Of a DNA stretch of 41,672 nucleotides, positions 15,814-24,942 are shown piece after piece. The first letter of the stretch is position 1. Each line of letters begins with the position of its first letter. Location of the stretch: contig JALEKG010000057.1 in assembly GCA_022769185.1 (NCBI GenBank), forward strand, positions 1 through 41,672. Reading direction: 5' to 3'. The translations under genes and the position numbers were made by a program. The notes under the pieces are model-generated. The model had not been told where the DNA came from and did not search any database. It saw only the letters and a list, made by a program, of their open reading frames with translations. This stretch comes from Dorea sp. Its GTDB lineage: Bacteria > Bacillota > Clostridia > Lachnospirales > Lachnospiraceae.

Positions 15814-17352
15814 TTGGCTAAGATTTTGTTGGAAATGAAAAATATTACCAAGACTTTCCCGGGTGTAAAAGCACTTGATAACGTAAATCTGAAGGTAGAA
15901 GAGGGTGAGATTCACGCCCTGGTCGGAGAAAATGGTGCAGGTAAGTCTACTTTGATGAATGTATTGAGTGGTGTATATACATACGGAACATATGAGGGAG
16001 ATATCATATATAATGGAGAAGTCTGTAAATTCCATAATATTAAAGACAGCGAAGAAAAAGGAATTGTTATTATCCATCAGGAACTGGCTCTTGTGCCGGA
16101 GATGACCATCGGTGAAAATATGTATCTGGGAAATGAGCAGGGAAAAAAATATGCAATTGACTGGAATAAAACATATGGAGAAGCTGATATTTATCTGAGA
16201 AAAGTAGGATTAAATGAATCTTCCCGTACATTAATCAAAGATATCGGTGTTGGTAAACAGCAGCTGGTCGAAATTGCGAAAGCACTTGCGAAGGATGCAA
16301 AACTTTTAATCTTAGATGAGCCTACGTCTTCCCTGAATGAATCAGATTCTCAGGCGCTTCTGGATCTGATGCTGGAATTCAAGAAGCAGGGTATGACTTC
16401 CATAATTATTTCTCATAAATTAAATGAGGTTGCTTATGTAGCAGATAAAATCACGGTAATTCGTGATGGTTCTACCATTGAAACATTGGATAAAAAGAAA
16501 GATACATTTACAGAGGACAGAATTATCCAGGGAATGGTAGGACGTGAACTTACGGATCGTTTCCCGAAACGTGAAAAGAAAAATATCGGGGATATTGCAT
16601 TAGAGGTGAAAAACTGGACGGTACATCATCAGGTATATACAGATCGTAAGGTGGTAGACAATGTATCTATGTATGTCAGACAAGGAGAGGTACTTGGGAT
16701 CTCCGGACTGATGGGAGCCGGACGTACAGAGCTTGCCATGAGTATCTTTGGAAAGAGTTATGGCAAAGACATCTCCGGTGAATTATATATTGATGGAAAA
16801 GAAGTTAAGCTGCACTCTGTTCAGGAAGCGATTGAACATAAGATTGCATATGTCACAGAAGACAGAAAAGGAAATGGCCTGATCTTAAGTAATCCGATCC
16901 GTGTCAACACAACACTTGCAAATCTGAAAGGAGTCAGCAGCCGTGGCGTGATTGATAAAGACAAAGAAATTGCAGTGGCAGAGGAATATCGGCAGAAGTT
17001 AAAGACCAAGTGCCCGAGTGTTGAACAGAATGTAGGAAACTTAAGTGGTGGTAATCAGCAGAAAGTTCTCCTCGCAAAATGGATGTTTGCCGAGCCGGAT
17101 GTCCTGATATTGGATGAACCTACCAGAGGTATTGACGTTGGTGCAAAGTACGAGATTTATTGTATCATTAACGATCTGGTAGCAGCAGGAAAATCTGTAA
17201 TCATGATTTCTTCTGAATTGCCGGAAGTTCTTGGAATGTCTGACCGGATCTACGTAATGAATGAAGGCCGTATCGTCGGAGAACTGACCGGTGAAGAGGC
17301 AACACAGGAACTGATCATGTCACGTATTTTGAAATCAAGCAAAGGAGAATAA
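15814..17352 (+). CDS. Sugar ABC transporter ATP-binding protein with two ATPase domains (GguA/XylG/MglA-like)
   Basis: 512 residues, two ATP-binding cassettes. The first has Walker [10 protein letters not shown] (Lys44), signature [15 protein letters not shown] and Walker [12 protein letters not shown]. The second has the usual degenerate Walker [12 protein letters not shown], signature [14 protein letters not shown] and [13 protein letters not shown]. This layout is diagnostic for CUT2 sugar importers. The start codon is TTG at 15814, set by GTGAGGG seven bases upstream. There is no closer in-frame ATG before residue 8, which would clip the first strand. It lies between the ChvE-like receptor and the permease. 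Confidence 0.93.
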   Translation: MAKILLEMKNITKTFPGVKALDNVNLKVEEGEIHALVGENGAGKSTLMNVLSGVYTYGTYEGDIIYNGEVCKFHNIKDSEEKGIVIIHQELALVPEMTIGENMYLGNEQGKKYAIDWNKTYGEADIYLRKVGLNESSRTLIKDIGVGKQQLVEIAKALAKDAKLLILDEPTSSLNESDSQALLDLMLEFKKQGMTSIIISHKLNEVAYVADKITVIRDGSTIETLDKKKDTFTEDRIIQGMVGRELTDRFPKREKKNIGDIALEVKNWTVHHQVYTDRKVVDNVSMYVRQGEVLGISGLMGAGRTELAMSIFGKSYGKDISGELYIDGKEVKLHSVQEAIEHKIAYVTEDRKGNGLILSNPIRVNTTLANLKGVSSRGVIDKDKEIAVAEEYRQKLKTKCPSVEQNVGNLSGGNQQKVLLAKWMFAEPDVLILDEPTRGIDVGAKYEIYCIINDLVAAGKSVIMISSELPEVLGMSDRIYVMNEGRIVGELTGEEATQELIMSRILKSSKGE

Positions 17353-17355
17353 GTT

Positions 17356-18516
17356 ATGAAGAGCGGAAATATTGGAACATTTTTGAAAAAATACACAATG
17401 GTCATTGTACTGGTTGTTGTTACTTTGTTTTTTACCTGGAAGACAGGCGGAAGAATGTTGCTTCCACAGAATGTAAATAACCTGATCTCTCAGAACGCAT
17501 ACGTATTTATTCTTGCAACAGGTATGCTGCTCTGTATCCTGACTGGTGGTAACATTGACCTGAGTGTTGGTTCTGTAGTATGTTTTGTTGGCGCAATTGG
17601 CGCAACATGTATGGTAAATAAGGGTATGAATATCTTTGTTACGATTCTGATCATGCTGGCAACCGGACTTGCAATCGGTATCTGGCAGGGCTTCTGGATC
17701 GCATATCGAAGGATCCCACCTTTCATTGTAACTCTGGCAGGTATGCTGATGTTCCGTGGACTTTCCAACATTGTTCTGGATGGATTTACGATTGCACCAA
17801 TGCCGGATAATTACCTGGCTCTGTTTAACCAGTATATCATCGACTTCTTCCATGGAGACGGACTTAATATCACCTGTCTTCTGTTTGGAATTATCGTAGC
17901 TGCAATATTTGTGATCGTAACATTCCGTGGAAGAGCTGCAAAAGTGAAAAAGGGCTATGCAGTGACCCCTGTGAGAAATGATATTATTAAATGTGTCGTA
18001 ATCAGCGCTGTAGTGATTTTGTTTACATGGAAACTTGCAATGTATAAAGGTATTCCGAATATCCTTCTCTGGGTAGTCGTGATCGTATTGATCTATGGTT
18101 ATCTGACATCTAAGACAACCGTAGGACGTCATCTGTACGCAATCGGTGGAAATGAAAAAGCCGCACAACTTTCCGGTATCAATACGAACAAAGTATATTT
18201 TATCGCATATGCAAATATGGGTCTTCTCGCTGCAGTGGCTGCAATGGTAGTTATCGCACGTCTGAATTCCGCTAACCCAACCGCAGGTGACGGTTATGAA
18301 ATGGACGCAATTGGTTCCTGTTTCATTGGTGGTGCATCCGCATACGGCGGAAGCGGAACCATCCAGGGAGTTATTATCGGAGCAACACTGATGGGTGTGA
18401 TCAACCTTGGTATGTCTATCATGGGTGTAGATGCGAACTGGCAGAAGGTAGTAAAAGGTGCTGTATTACTGGCAGCAGTTATCTTCGATGTAGAATCCAA
18501 AAAACGTGCAAAATAA
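17356..18516 (+). CDS. Sugar ABC transporter permease (GguB/XylH-like)
   Basis: 386 residues, about ten membrane segments, BPD_transp_2 family. Recognisable parts are ATGMLLCILTGGNIDLSVGSV near residue 55, RIPPFIVTLAGMLMFRGLSNI near 117, and the C-terminal DAIGSCFIGGASAYGGSGT loop that contacts the ATPase. The gene starts three bases after the ATPase stop with AAAGGAGA overlapping the end of that gene. It forms the membrane channel for the ChvE-like receptor. A strong terminator closes the operon. Confidence 0.92.
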   Translation: MKSGNIGTFLKKYTMVIVLVVVTLFFTWKTGGRMLLPQNVNNLISQNAYVFILATGMLLCILTGGNIDLSVGSVVCFVGAIGATCMVNKGMNIFVTILIMLATGLAIGIWQGFWIAYRRIPPFIVTLAGMLMFRGLSNIVLDGFTIAPMPDNYLALFNQYIIDFFHGDGLNITCLLFGIIVAAIFVIVTFRGRAAKVKKGYAVTPVRNDIIKCVVISAVVILFTWKLAMYKGIPNILLWVVVIVLIYGYLTSKTTVGRHLYAIGGNEKAAQLSGINTNKVYFIAYANMGLLAAVAAMVVIARLNSANPTAGDGYEMDAIGSCFIGGASAYGGSGTIQGVIIGATLMGVINLGMSIMGVDANWQKVVKGAVLLAAVIFDVESKKRAK

Positions 18517-18542
18517 TGTAATATAAGAATAATAATAAAAAG

Positions 18543-18575
18543 GACAGTCTGCCAAGATGTGCAGGCTGTCTTTTT
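18543..18575 (+). terminator. Rho-independent terminator of the sugar importer operon
   Basis: 10-bp stem with one G-T wobble (18543-18552 with 18561-18570), 8-base loop, then TTTTT. Confidence 0.88.
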
Positions 18576-18671
18576 CTCTTTTCGTTTAAGGTTGATTTCA
18601 AATGGTAAAAATGAATAAGATGTGTTAAAATAATCATTCACAGTATAATATATCAGCTGGAGGGACAGAAC

Positions 18672-19898
18672 ATGAAAAGAAATATAATTGTAGGGCAGTC
18701 TGGAGGACCGACTTCGGTTATTAATGGAAGTCTGTATGGAGTAGTTACAGAGGCGCTGAAGCATCCGCAGGAGATTGAACGCATTTATGGAATGGAAAAT
18801 GGTATTGAGGGATTCTTACGTGACCGCGTGATGGATATGAAAGAGCTGGAAGAAAGTGGTGAGCTGGAATATGTCCGTACGACCCCTGGCGCATACCTGG
18901 GATCCTGCCGGTATAAGCTTCCTGAAAATCTTGAGGACGATGTATATCAAATATTGTTTCAGAAGCTGGAAACATATAATATTGGATATTTCTTTTATAT
19001 CGGCGGAAATGATTCTATGGATACGGTAAGTAAGCTGTCCAGATATGCGAAGAAATGCGGAAGTGATATCCGATTTATTGGGATTCCGAAGACGATTGAT
19101 AATGATCTGGTGCACACGGATCATACACCGGGATTCGGCAGCGCTGCAAAGTATGTGGCAACAACCGTAAGAGAAATTGCGATGGATGCGGCAACTTATG
19201 ACACGAAGCAGTCTGTTACGATTGTAGAGATCATGGGAAGACATGCAGGATGGCTGACGGCATCCTGCATTCTTGCACGCCAGTTTGAAGGAGATAATCC
19301 GGTACTGGTCTATGTCCCGGAAGTCAGTTTCTGTCCGGATACATTTATCAATCAGGTGAAAGAAGAGATGCGGAAAGTGAGTAATCTGGTTGTCTGTATA
19401 TCAGAAGGAATTCATGATGAGAATGGTACTTTCATCTGTGAATATGGAAATAATGTCGGGACAGATACGTTCGGACATAAAATGCTGACAGGGGCCGGAA
19501 AATATCTGGAAAACCTGGTGAAAGAGAAGCTGAATGTCAAGGTCAGATCCATTGAACTAAATGTGTGTCAAAGATGTTCTTCTGCACATTTATCCAGAGT
19601 GGATCTGGATGAAGCGGTCAATGCGGGCGTCTATGCAGTATATGTAGCATTGGAAGGTGAGACCGGGAAGATGATATCCTTTGTCAGAAAGAAAAATACA
19701 CCTTATGAACTAAGTTATGAAACTGCGGATGTGAATCAGATTTGTAATCAGGAAAAGGGTCTTCCAAAAGAATGGATCGCAGAAAATCAGGCGGATATCC
19801 GGGGGTCGTTTATCGAATATGTGCGTCCGCTTACACAGGGATTGGTAGAGCTTCCAACGAAAAATGGAATCCCTGTCTTTGCATATCGGAGAAGATAA
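18672..19898 (+). CDS. 6-phosphofructokinase, PPi-dependent type
   Basis: Phosphorylates fructose 6-phosphate in glycolysis. 408 residues, longer than the 320-residue bacterial ATP enzymes. Phosphate-donor residues point to pyrophosphate: the loop reads GGNDS with Asp114 where ATP enzymes have Gly, and PKTIDND has Lys140 where ATP enzymes have Gly. Other conserved parts are VGQSGGPTSVINGSL, TPGFGSAAKYVA and EIMGRHAGWLTA. GGAGGG precedes the ATG. It follows the sugar importer, though behind a terminator, and touches the nuclease gene with no gap. Donor choice is inferred from these two positions only. Confidence 0.9.
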   Translation: MKRNIIVGQSGGPTSVINGSLYGVVTEALKHPQEIERIYGMENGIEGFLRDRVMDMKELEESGELEYVRTTPGAYLGSCRYKLPENLEDDVYQILFQKLETYNIGYFFYIGGNDSMDTVSKLSRYAKKCGSDIRFIGIPKTIDNDLVHTDHTPGFGSAAKYVATTVREIAMDAATYDTKQSVTIVEIMGRHAGWLTASCILARQFEGDNPVLVYVPEVSFCPDTFINQVKEEMRKVSNLVVCISEGIHDENGTFICEYGNNVGTDTFGHKMLTGAGKYLENLVKEKLNVKVRSIELNVCQRCSSAHLSRVDLDEAVNAGVYAVYVALEGETGKMISFVRKKNTPYELSYETADVNQICNQEKGLPKEWIAENQADIRGSFIEYVRPLTQGLVELPTKNGIPVFAYRRR

Positions 19899-20819
19899 AT
19901 GATGTATAAGAAGAGAAGAAAACAATATGTGATTCCTGTCCTGTTGTGTATCGCCCTGCTTCTGGCAGGCTGCGGGCAGGGGACGAAGACTGTGGCAACT
20001 GCGGTAGGAGGTACCTTACAGTCGGAGAGTGTGCAATCAGCTGCAGATCTGGCTTCTGTGCCGGAATTTTCCGGAGATCCTTATGTGATCCTGAATCAGA
20101 ACGAGCCGGAATTTCCAGAAGAGAAGTGGACAACAGAAGCATTTGAATTCTACAGTGATCTGGATGCTCTTGGAAGATGTGGTACGGCATATGCGAATAT
20201 CTGTGAAGAATTGATGCCGACCGAGGAAAGAGGCCAGATTGGTATGGTGAAGCCTTCTGGCTGGCATACGGTAAAGTACAATGATCTGATTGACGGTAAT
20301 TATCTCTACAACTGCTGTCATCTGATCGGGTACCAGCTTGCCGGAGAAAATGCCAATGAGAAGAATCTGATTACCGGAACACGTTACCTGAATGTGGAAG
20401 GGATGCTTCCATTTGAAAATATGGTCGCAGATTATGTGCATGAGACCGGGAATCATGTGCTGTACCGCGTGACTCCTGTTTTCGCAGGAGAGAATCTGGT
20501 CGCAAGTGGAGTGCAGATGGAGGCCTTTTCTGTAGAGGATAAGGGGGAAGGCATTCGGTTTAACGTATATTGTTATAATTCGCAGCCGGGAATCTCCATT
20601 GATTATGCGACCGGAGACAGCAGAAGATCAGGGGAAACGACAGGCAGTAATGAAGCTGGAGAGGTGACTTATATCATAAATAAAGGAACGCGTAAGTTCC
20701 ACCGGCCGGACTGCAGCAGTGTAAAAAATATGAAAGCCCAAAATAAGCGTGAATATACCGGAAGCCGGGAGGAACTGATCTCAGAAGGATATGATCCGTG
20801 TGACAGATGTCAGCCGTAA
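19899..20819 (+). CDS. Exported DNA/RNA non-specific endonuclease lipoprotein with C-terminal Ada-like Cys domain
   Basis: 306 residues. A lipoprotein signal (lipobox LLAGC, Cys25) is followed by a linker and a DNA/RNA non-specific endonuclease domain like streptococcal EndA (about 75-215): CCHLIGYQLAGENANEKNLITGT with candidate catalytic His141 and the metal-site Asn region, then EGMLPFENMVADYV. The usual DRGH motif reads NCCH here. The C-terminus (about 255-306) is a small Ada-type module with Cys/His spaced as FHRPDCSSV..., GYDPCDRCQP, often attached to such nucleases. It probably degrades DNA at the cell surface for nutrient use or uptake. The ATG follows the phosphofructokinase TAA directly; ATG 19902 is an alternative start. 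Confidence 0.85.
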   Translation: MMYKKRRKQYVIPVLLCIALLLAGCGQGTKTVATAVGGTLQSESVQSAADLASVPEFSGDPYVILNQNEPEFPEEKWTTEAFEFYSDLDALGRCGTAYANICEELMPTEERGQIGMVKPSGWHTVKYNDLIDGNYLYNCCHLIGYQLAGENANEKNLITGTRYLNVEGMLPFENMVADYVHETGNHVLYRVTPVFAGENLVASGVQMEAFSVEDKGEGIRFNVYCYNSQPGISIDYATGDSRRSGETTGSNEAGEVTYIINKGTRKFHRPDCSSVKNMKAQNKREYTGSREELISEGYDPCDRCQP

Positions 20820-20939
20820 AAAGATATAAGATTTTACATTTATTTAATGGAAGAAATTTCCTGTGTCATATATAATGATGGCTTGGGAAAAGTCTTTGCC
20901 CCAGACAGCATTACAGACTACAAAAGGATGGTAGATAAA

Positions 20940-21671
20940 ATGAGTATCAAACATATATTATTTGATCTGGACGGGACACTTCTCCCGATGGTACAGGATG
21001 AATTCGTATCTTATTATATGCCGCTTCTGGCAAAGAATTATATTGCCCATGGAATTGAGATCGAACCGAAATCATTTATAGAGGCGGTATGGAAAGGCTA
21101 TTATGCAATGGTAAAGAATGATGGAGGCTGCACAAACAGAGAAGCATTCTGGCATTTCATGGATGACTTGCTTCCAATTGAAAGAGAAGAATCGGAAGCA
21201 ATCGCAACCGAATTTTATGCCAATGATTTCAATCAGGCGATCGTAACGACGAAGCCCAATCCTCTGGCAGATCAGGTGGTTCAGACCGCGAAAGAAAAAG
21301 GAATACAGGTCTATCTTGCGACCAACCCGGTATTTCCGCAGTGTGCGACAATGAACCGGATCCGCTGGGCCGGACTGGATGCAGAGGATTTCCGGATCAT
21401 CACAACTTACGAAGACCAGTATTACTGCAAACCGAATGTAGAATATTTCCGCGAAATCCTGGAACAGTTTGATCTGGATCCTGCCGAATGTCTGATGGTT
21501 GGAAACGATGTAGAAGAAGACCTGGCGATCCGGGCACTGGGAGTGAAGACATTTTTACTCACAGACACTATAGAGAACAGGAAGAACCTTCCGATTGAGA
21601 CAGATTACTCAGGGTCCATGGAAGGACTGCTCGCGTTCGTAAAGCAGATTGAAATTGCAGTGGAAGAATAA
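20940..21671 (+). CDS. HAD-superfamily hydrolase (phosphatase-like)
   Basis: 243 residues. Motif I is LFDLDGTLLP with the nucleophile Asp and acid/base Asp two residues on. Motif II is the Thr/Ser-type VYLATNP, motif III the Lys in YYCKPNVEYF, and motif IV GNDVEEDLAIRALG. A helical cap (about residues 20-90) inserts after motif I, giving a C1-capped phosphatase such as phosphoglycolate phosphatase-like enzymes. The substrate is unknown. The open frame continues 31 codons upstream, but that part lacks similarity to the fold and the ATG at 20940 begins right before the conserved first strand. Confidence 0.85.
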   Translation: MSIKHILFDLDGTLLPMVQDEFVSYYMPLLAKNYIAHGIEIEPKSFIEAVWKGYYAMVKNDGGCTNREAFWHFMDDLLPIEREESEAIATEFYANDFNQAIVTTKPNPLADQVVQTAKEKGIQVYLATNPVFPQCATMNRIRWAGLDAEDFRIITTYEDQYYCKPNVEYFREILEQFDLDPAECLMVGNDVEEDLAIRALGVKTFLLTDTIENRKNLPIETDYSGSMEGLLAFVKQIEIAVEE

Positions 21672-21815
21672 TGCCGCAGAAAAATATGCGTATTCTGATA
21701 CATAAAAATGTATAAATAAACAAAAAATAGGAATGGACATTGAATTTCATGATTCCACATGATAGAATATCATTACTAAAAAATGTGCAGATGCACAAAA
21801 ACAGGGAGTGATATA

Positions 21816-23069
21816 ATGGAAATCAAAAGAGATACTTACTTGCAACAGCTGATTGAGCGTAAAGACAATGGGATGATAAAGGTTATTACCGGTATTCGTA
21901 GATGCGGTAAGTCCTTTTTGATTTTTACCATCTTTAAGAGATATCTTTTGGAAAACGGTGTTGATGCTAACCATATTATTGAGATTGCTTTGGATGGCAT
22001 TGAAAATGAGGAATTGAGAGATCCTAAGGTGTGTTATAAGTACATAAAGGACACCATGAAGGATGATGGTAAATATTATCTCCTTTTGGATGAAGTGCAG
22101 TTTATGCCTCGCTTTGAAGAAGTGCTGAACAGCCTACTTCGCATGAGCAATATTGATGTGTATGTGACTGGAAGCAATTCCAGGTTCCTTTCCAGCGATA
22201 TTGTGACTGAATTTCGTGGCAGAGGAGATGAAATCAGAATTTATCCTCTCTCTTTCGCAGAGTTTTATTCTGCCTATGACGGAGACTATGACGATGCATG
22301 GGATGATTATATGATCTACGGTGGACTACCACAGGTCGTAAGTTTCCAGAGTGAACGACAGAAAGCTGAATATTTGAAGAAGATGTTTGCCAATGTATAT
22401 TTGAAGGATGTTATTGAGAGAAATAAGATTCAAAATGTGGATGAGATAGGTATTCTTGTTGATGTGCTTGCTTTAGCAATCGGAGCACCCACAAATCCGT
22501 CGAAAATCGCTAACACTTTCATCAGTGAACGTCAGATGAGCTATACCAACAAGACAATCTCTAAACATATCGAATATCTGGCGGAAGCCTTTTTGATTTC
22601 TAAGGCAAGTCGATATGACATTAAGGGGAGAAAGTATATTGGTGCAAATCTAAAATACTACTTTACGGATCTGGGGCTGAGAAATGCCAGGTTGAATTTC
22701 AGACAGCAGGAGCCTACTCACATCATGGAAAACATCGTTTATAACGAGTTGCTGGTTCGTGGATATAATGTGGATGTGGGTGTTGTAGATGTGTTTGATA
22801 AGGATCAGGAGGGAAAACGTGTCCGCAAGCAGCTGGAGGTTGACTTCGTAGTAAATCAGGGAAACCAGAGATATTATATTCAGGTTGCCTACGACATGAA
22901 CTCGGAAGAAAAACAGACACAGGAATTTAAGTCTTTGCGTAATATTCCAGATTCCTTCAAGAAAATAGTCATTGTCAACGGAACAAAAAAGCCATGGCGT
23001 AATGATGAAGGCTTTGTCATTATGGGAATGAAGTATTTCCTTTTGAATGCGGATAGCTTGAAATTTTAA
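21816..23069 (+). CDS. AAA-type ATPase with DUF4143 domain
   Basis: 417 residues. The N-terminal AAA_14-type ATPase has Walker A TGIRRCGKS (Lys32) and Walker B YYLLLDEVQ, and a sensor-like VYVTGSNSRFLS. The C-terminal DUF4143 half (about 200-370) includes KMFANVYLKDVIERN, YTDLGLRNA-like FTDLGLRNA and ENIVYNELLVRGYNVDVG, and ends in a nuclease-like KQLEVDFVV segment. These proteins are scattered singletons in anaerobes and archaea; function is not established. AGGGAG at 21804 selects the ATG at 21816. Synonymous codon choice looks more TTT/ATT/GAT-rich than its neighbours, which could mean recent gain. It stands alone with poor intergenic DNA on both sides. Confidence 0.85.
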   Translation: MEIKRDTYLQQLIERKDNGMIKVITGIRRCGKSFLIFTIFKRYLLENGVDANHIIEIALDGIENEELRDPKVCYKYIKDTMKDDGKYYLLLDEVQFMPRFEEVLNSLLRMSNIDVYVTGSNSRFLSSDIVTEFRGRGDEIRIYPLSFAEFYSAYDGDYDDAWDDYMIYGGLPQVVSFQSERQKAEYLKKMFANVYLKDVIERNKIQNVDEIGILVDVLALAIGAPTNPSKIANTFISERQMSYTNKTISKHIEYLAEAFLISKASRYDIKGRKYIGANLKYYFTDLGLRNARLNFRQQEPTHIMENIVYNELLVRGYNVDVGVVDVFDKDQEGKRVRKQLEVDFVVNQGNQRYYIQVAYDMNSEEKQTQEFKSLRNIPDSFKKIVIVNGTKKPWRNDEGFVIMGMKYFLLNADSLKF

Positions 23070-23491
23070 ATAAAATCCATGACTGTTGATCTAAAACGGA
23101 GTATCTGTCGTGGACTTTATTATTCTCAGCAAGGATTAGCAGGCATCTATAAAATACCATCATGACACAAATTTGATGTCATTTATTTCAGATATCTATG
23201 GTCAGAGGACTGTCAAATAGGAATAACAGTTAATCAGGAAATGATTTTAGAGAATATGATTGCACAAATGCATCAATATTCAGGATGGGGGATATTGGCG
23301 AAAACTGGGCGCTTTTGCCCCAAAGATAGGATTCGGAAGCCTGGAAACTGCGAGGTGTGACAGGGGGGTACTGCGAGGCAGAAAAGCAATATATGCCCAT
23401 TTGAAAATTGATGATAGAAGCTGTGAGATATAAGATATAAGATGCAAGATATGCGATACAAAATATAAGATAAATACAAAGGAGACTGACT
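23070..23491. other. 422-base region without a convincing gene
   Basis: An open plus frame from 23166 to 23360 (57 codons after the preceding stop, ATG at 23241 giving 39 residues) has no recognisable domain and only AGGAA directly in front of its ATG. Near the right end the DNA is a purine/A-T monotony of ATAAGAT-like words (23427-23472) ahead of the acetyltransferase ribosome site AAAGGAG. It may be a decayed gene or the leftover of an insertion next to the DUF4143 gene. Confidence 0.5.
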
Positions 23492-23980
23492 ATGGATATT
23501 CGTAATGCAACAATAGAAGATGTAGAAGCCGTGACTGCAGTAGAAGCCTTATGCTTTCCTGCAGCTGAGGCTGCACCAAAGCAGGAATTTATAGAAAGAC
23601 TGTCCGCATATCCAGATAGTTTCTGGCTCCTTTTCGACGGGGAAAAGCTTGTGGGATTTGTAGACGGAATGGTCACAGACGATCCGGATCTGACAGATGA
23701 AATGTATGAGAAAGCAGATCTGCATGATCCAGATGGAAAATGGCAGATGATCTTCGGAGTCAATACGATTCCGTCTTATCGCAGACAGGGATGTGCGGCC
23801 ATGCTTCTTAGACAGGCAATTGCAGATGCAAAAGAACGCGGAAAAGCAGGTCTTGTGCTGACCTGTAAAGACAAGCTGCTCCATTATTACGCAAAATTTG
23901 GATTCGAAAATGAAGGTGTGTCAGAATCTGTACACGGCGGAGCCGTCTGGTATCAGATGCGCCTGACCTTCGAAAAGTAA
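23492..23980 (+). CDS. GNAT-family N-acetyltransferase
   Basis: 162 residues with the GNAT fold: start MDIRNATIEDVEAVTAVEALCFP, central strand pair FWLLFDGEKLVGFVDG, the acetyl-CoA loop in INTIPSYRRQGCAAMLLRQAI (R-R-x-G-x-A) and the C-terminal LTCKDKLLHYYAKFGFENEG. An acyl group is moved from acetyl-CoA to an amine; the acceptor is unknown. AAGGAG at 23479 gives normal spacing to the ATG. The stop is followed at once by the palindromic repeat shared with the convergent phosphatase gene. Confidence 0.87.
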   Translation: MDIRNATIEDVEAVTAVEALCFPAAEAAPKQEFIERLSAYPDSFWLLFDGEKLVGFVDGMVTDDPDLTDEMYEKADLHDPDGKWQMIFGVNTIPSYRRQGCAAMLLRQAIADAKERGKAGLVLTCKDKLLHYYAKFGFENEGVSESVHGGAVWYQMRLTFEK

Positions 23981-23984
23981 AAAA

Positions 23985-24045
23985 GGGACAGGGGATTTTA
24001 AATTTGGGACGGAGGATTTTTAAAAATCCTCCGTCCCAAATTTAA
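23985..24045. repeat. Perfect 48-bp palindrome with a partial direct copy; bidirectional terminator or REP-like element
   Basis: Positions 23998-24021 and 24022-24045 are exact reverse complements with no loop (arm core GGGACGGAGGATTTTT). A related word GGGACAGGGGATTTT stands just before it at 23985-23999, so the palindrome is preceded by an imperfect direct copy of its arm. It fills the gap between the convergent stops at 23980 and 24048. On either strand it could fold into a very stable hairpin and end transcription. GGGACGG-type palindromes are common extragenic repeats in Lachnospiraceae and clostridia, possibly moved by REP-associated transposases, none of which is present here. Confidence 0.8.
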
Positions 24046-24047
24046 GG

Positions 24048-24791
24048 TTAATACAGGTAGCGTTCCCTGAGAATGGCAATTTCATTCTTTCCGATTCCGT
24101 ATTCTTCCTTCACGTAGGTTTCGAAATCCCCGTATTGTTCTTCGATTGCTTGGATGGAGGTCTTCAAGTACTCTTCTTTGACGCAAAGAAGTTCTTCAAG
24201 TCCGGGGATATTTGGTATCTGTCTGGTAAATGCCTGATTTTCTTCGCTTCGGTAAACGTTGCTCAGCATATAATCTTCCAATATACAGTCGTCTTGGACG
24301 CCGAGTGTCTTCAATATCAGATAAGCTGCAAAACCGGTGCGGTCTTTTCCGGCGGTACAGTGGAAGACGAATGGTGTGCCGTCATGCAGCATAAGATCGA
24401 ATATTTTCTGATAGGCCTCGTTTTTGAATGGAAGATTCTTATAGATCTCCAGTATGTAATATTTCAGATTGGAGAGTGCTCCGCTTCGGATCAGGTCTTC
24501 CATGTCAAGATTTCCCTGATATGGAGTATCAAGTGCGATTGCGCTGCAGTGGATATAATGACATCCGTCTATCGCTTCATCTGGACACTTTTGCGCTTCT
24601 ATGTCACTTCGGAGATCCAGAATGTTTTTGACACCCAGCTTTTGGAATTCCTGTCTGTCTGAATCTGAAGAAAATGTAATCGGGGCGCTTCGGTAGAAAC
24701 ATCCGTATCGTACCTGACGCCCGTCCTGGCTTTTATACCCACCGATATCGCGGAAATTTGTGATATGTATTTTGCTAATAAGTTGTTTCAT
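24048..24791 (-). CDS. Tyrosine/serine protein phosphatase family (Y_phosphatase3, PF13350-like)
   Basis: 247 residues with the Cys-based phosphatase loop HCTAGKDRTG (nucleophile Cys145, Arg151) and the family start FRDIGGYKSQDGRQVRYGCFYRSA. LGVKNILDLRSDIEA carries the general-acid region and conserved Arg of this group. Relatives include listerial LipA and mycobacterial PtpB, which act on phosphotyrosine, phosphoserine or phosphoinositides. There is no signal peptide, so it is probably cytoplasmic. The function in this organism is unknown. A GA-rich stretch (AAGAAGAGA) lies before the ATG at 24791. Confidence 0.87.
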   Translation of the reverse strand: MKQLISKIHITNFRDIGGYKSQDGRQVRYGCFYRSAPITFSSDSDRQEFQKLGVKNILDLRSDIEAQKCPDEAIDGCHYIHCSAIALDTPYQGNLDMEDLIRSGALSNLKYYILEIYKNLPFKNEAYQKIFDLMLHDGTPFVFHCTAGKDRTGFAAYLILKTLGVQDDCILEDYMLSNVYRSEENQAFTRQIPNIPGLEELLCVKEEYLKTSIQAIEEQYGDFETYVKEEYGIGKNEIAILRERYLY

Positions 24792-24869
24792 AGGATCTCT
24801 TCTTTCTGATATGTTTTGTGATTATTCTAGAATATTTTTCAAGAAGAATCAAGAAAATGAGCTGTTGCG

Positions 24870-24899
24870 TTGTCATGGAGTATAGATAAATGTTATAAT
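24870..24899 (+). promoter_or_regulatory. Promoter of the amidohydrolase gene
   Basis: TTGTCA (24870-24875), an 18-base spacer and TATAAT (24894-24899), 43 bases before the ATG. A short inverted repeat CTATA-N5-TATAG (24913-24927) lies between the -10 box and the start. Confidence 0.65.
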
Positions 24900-24942
24900 G
24901 ATACAAATATATCTATACTATCTATAGTAGGAAAAGAATACT

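Noticed and set aside
20847-20939. Possible 31-residue N-terminal extension of the HAD hydrolase
   Set aside because: The first conserved strand begins right after ATG 20940, and no ribosome site is seen before 20847.
23166-23360. 57-codon open frame on the plus strand between the DUF4143 ATPase and the acetyltransferase, with an ATG at 23241
   Set aside because: No recognised motif, poor ribosome-site spacing and no conserved-looking pattern; kept only as part of the gene-poor region.
23230-23763. 177-codon minus-strand open frame across the acetyltransferase start
   Set aside because: It overlaps the clear GNAT gene, is Ser-rich and has no domain; a shadow frame.
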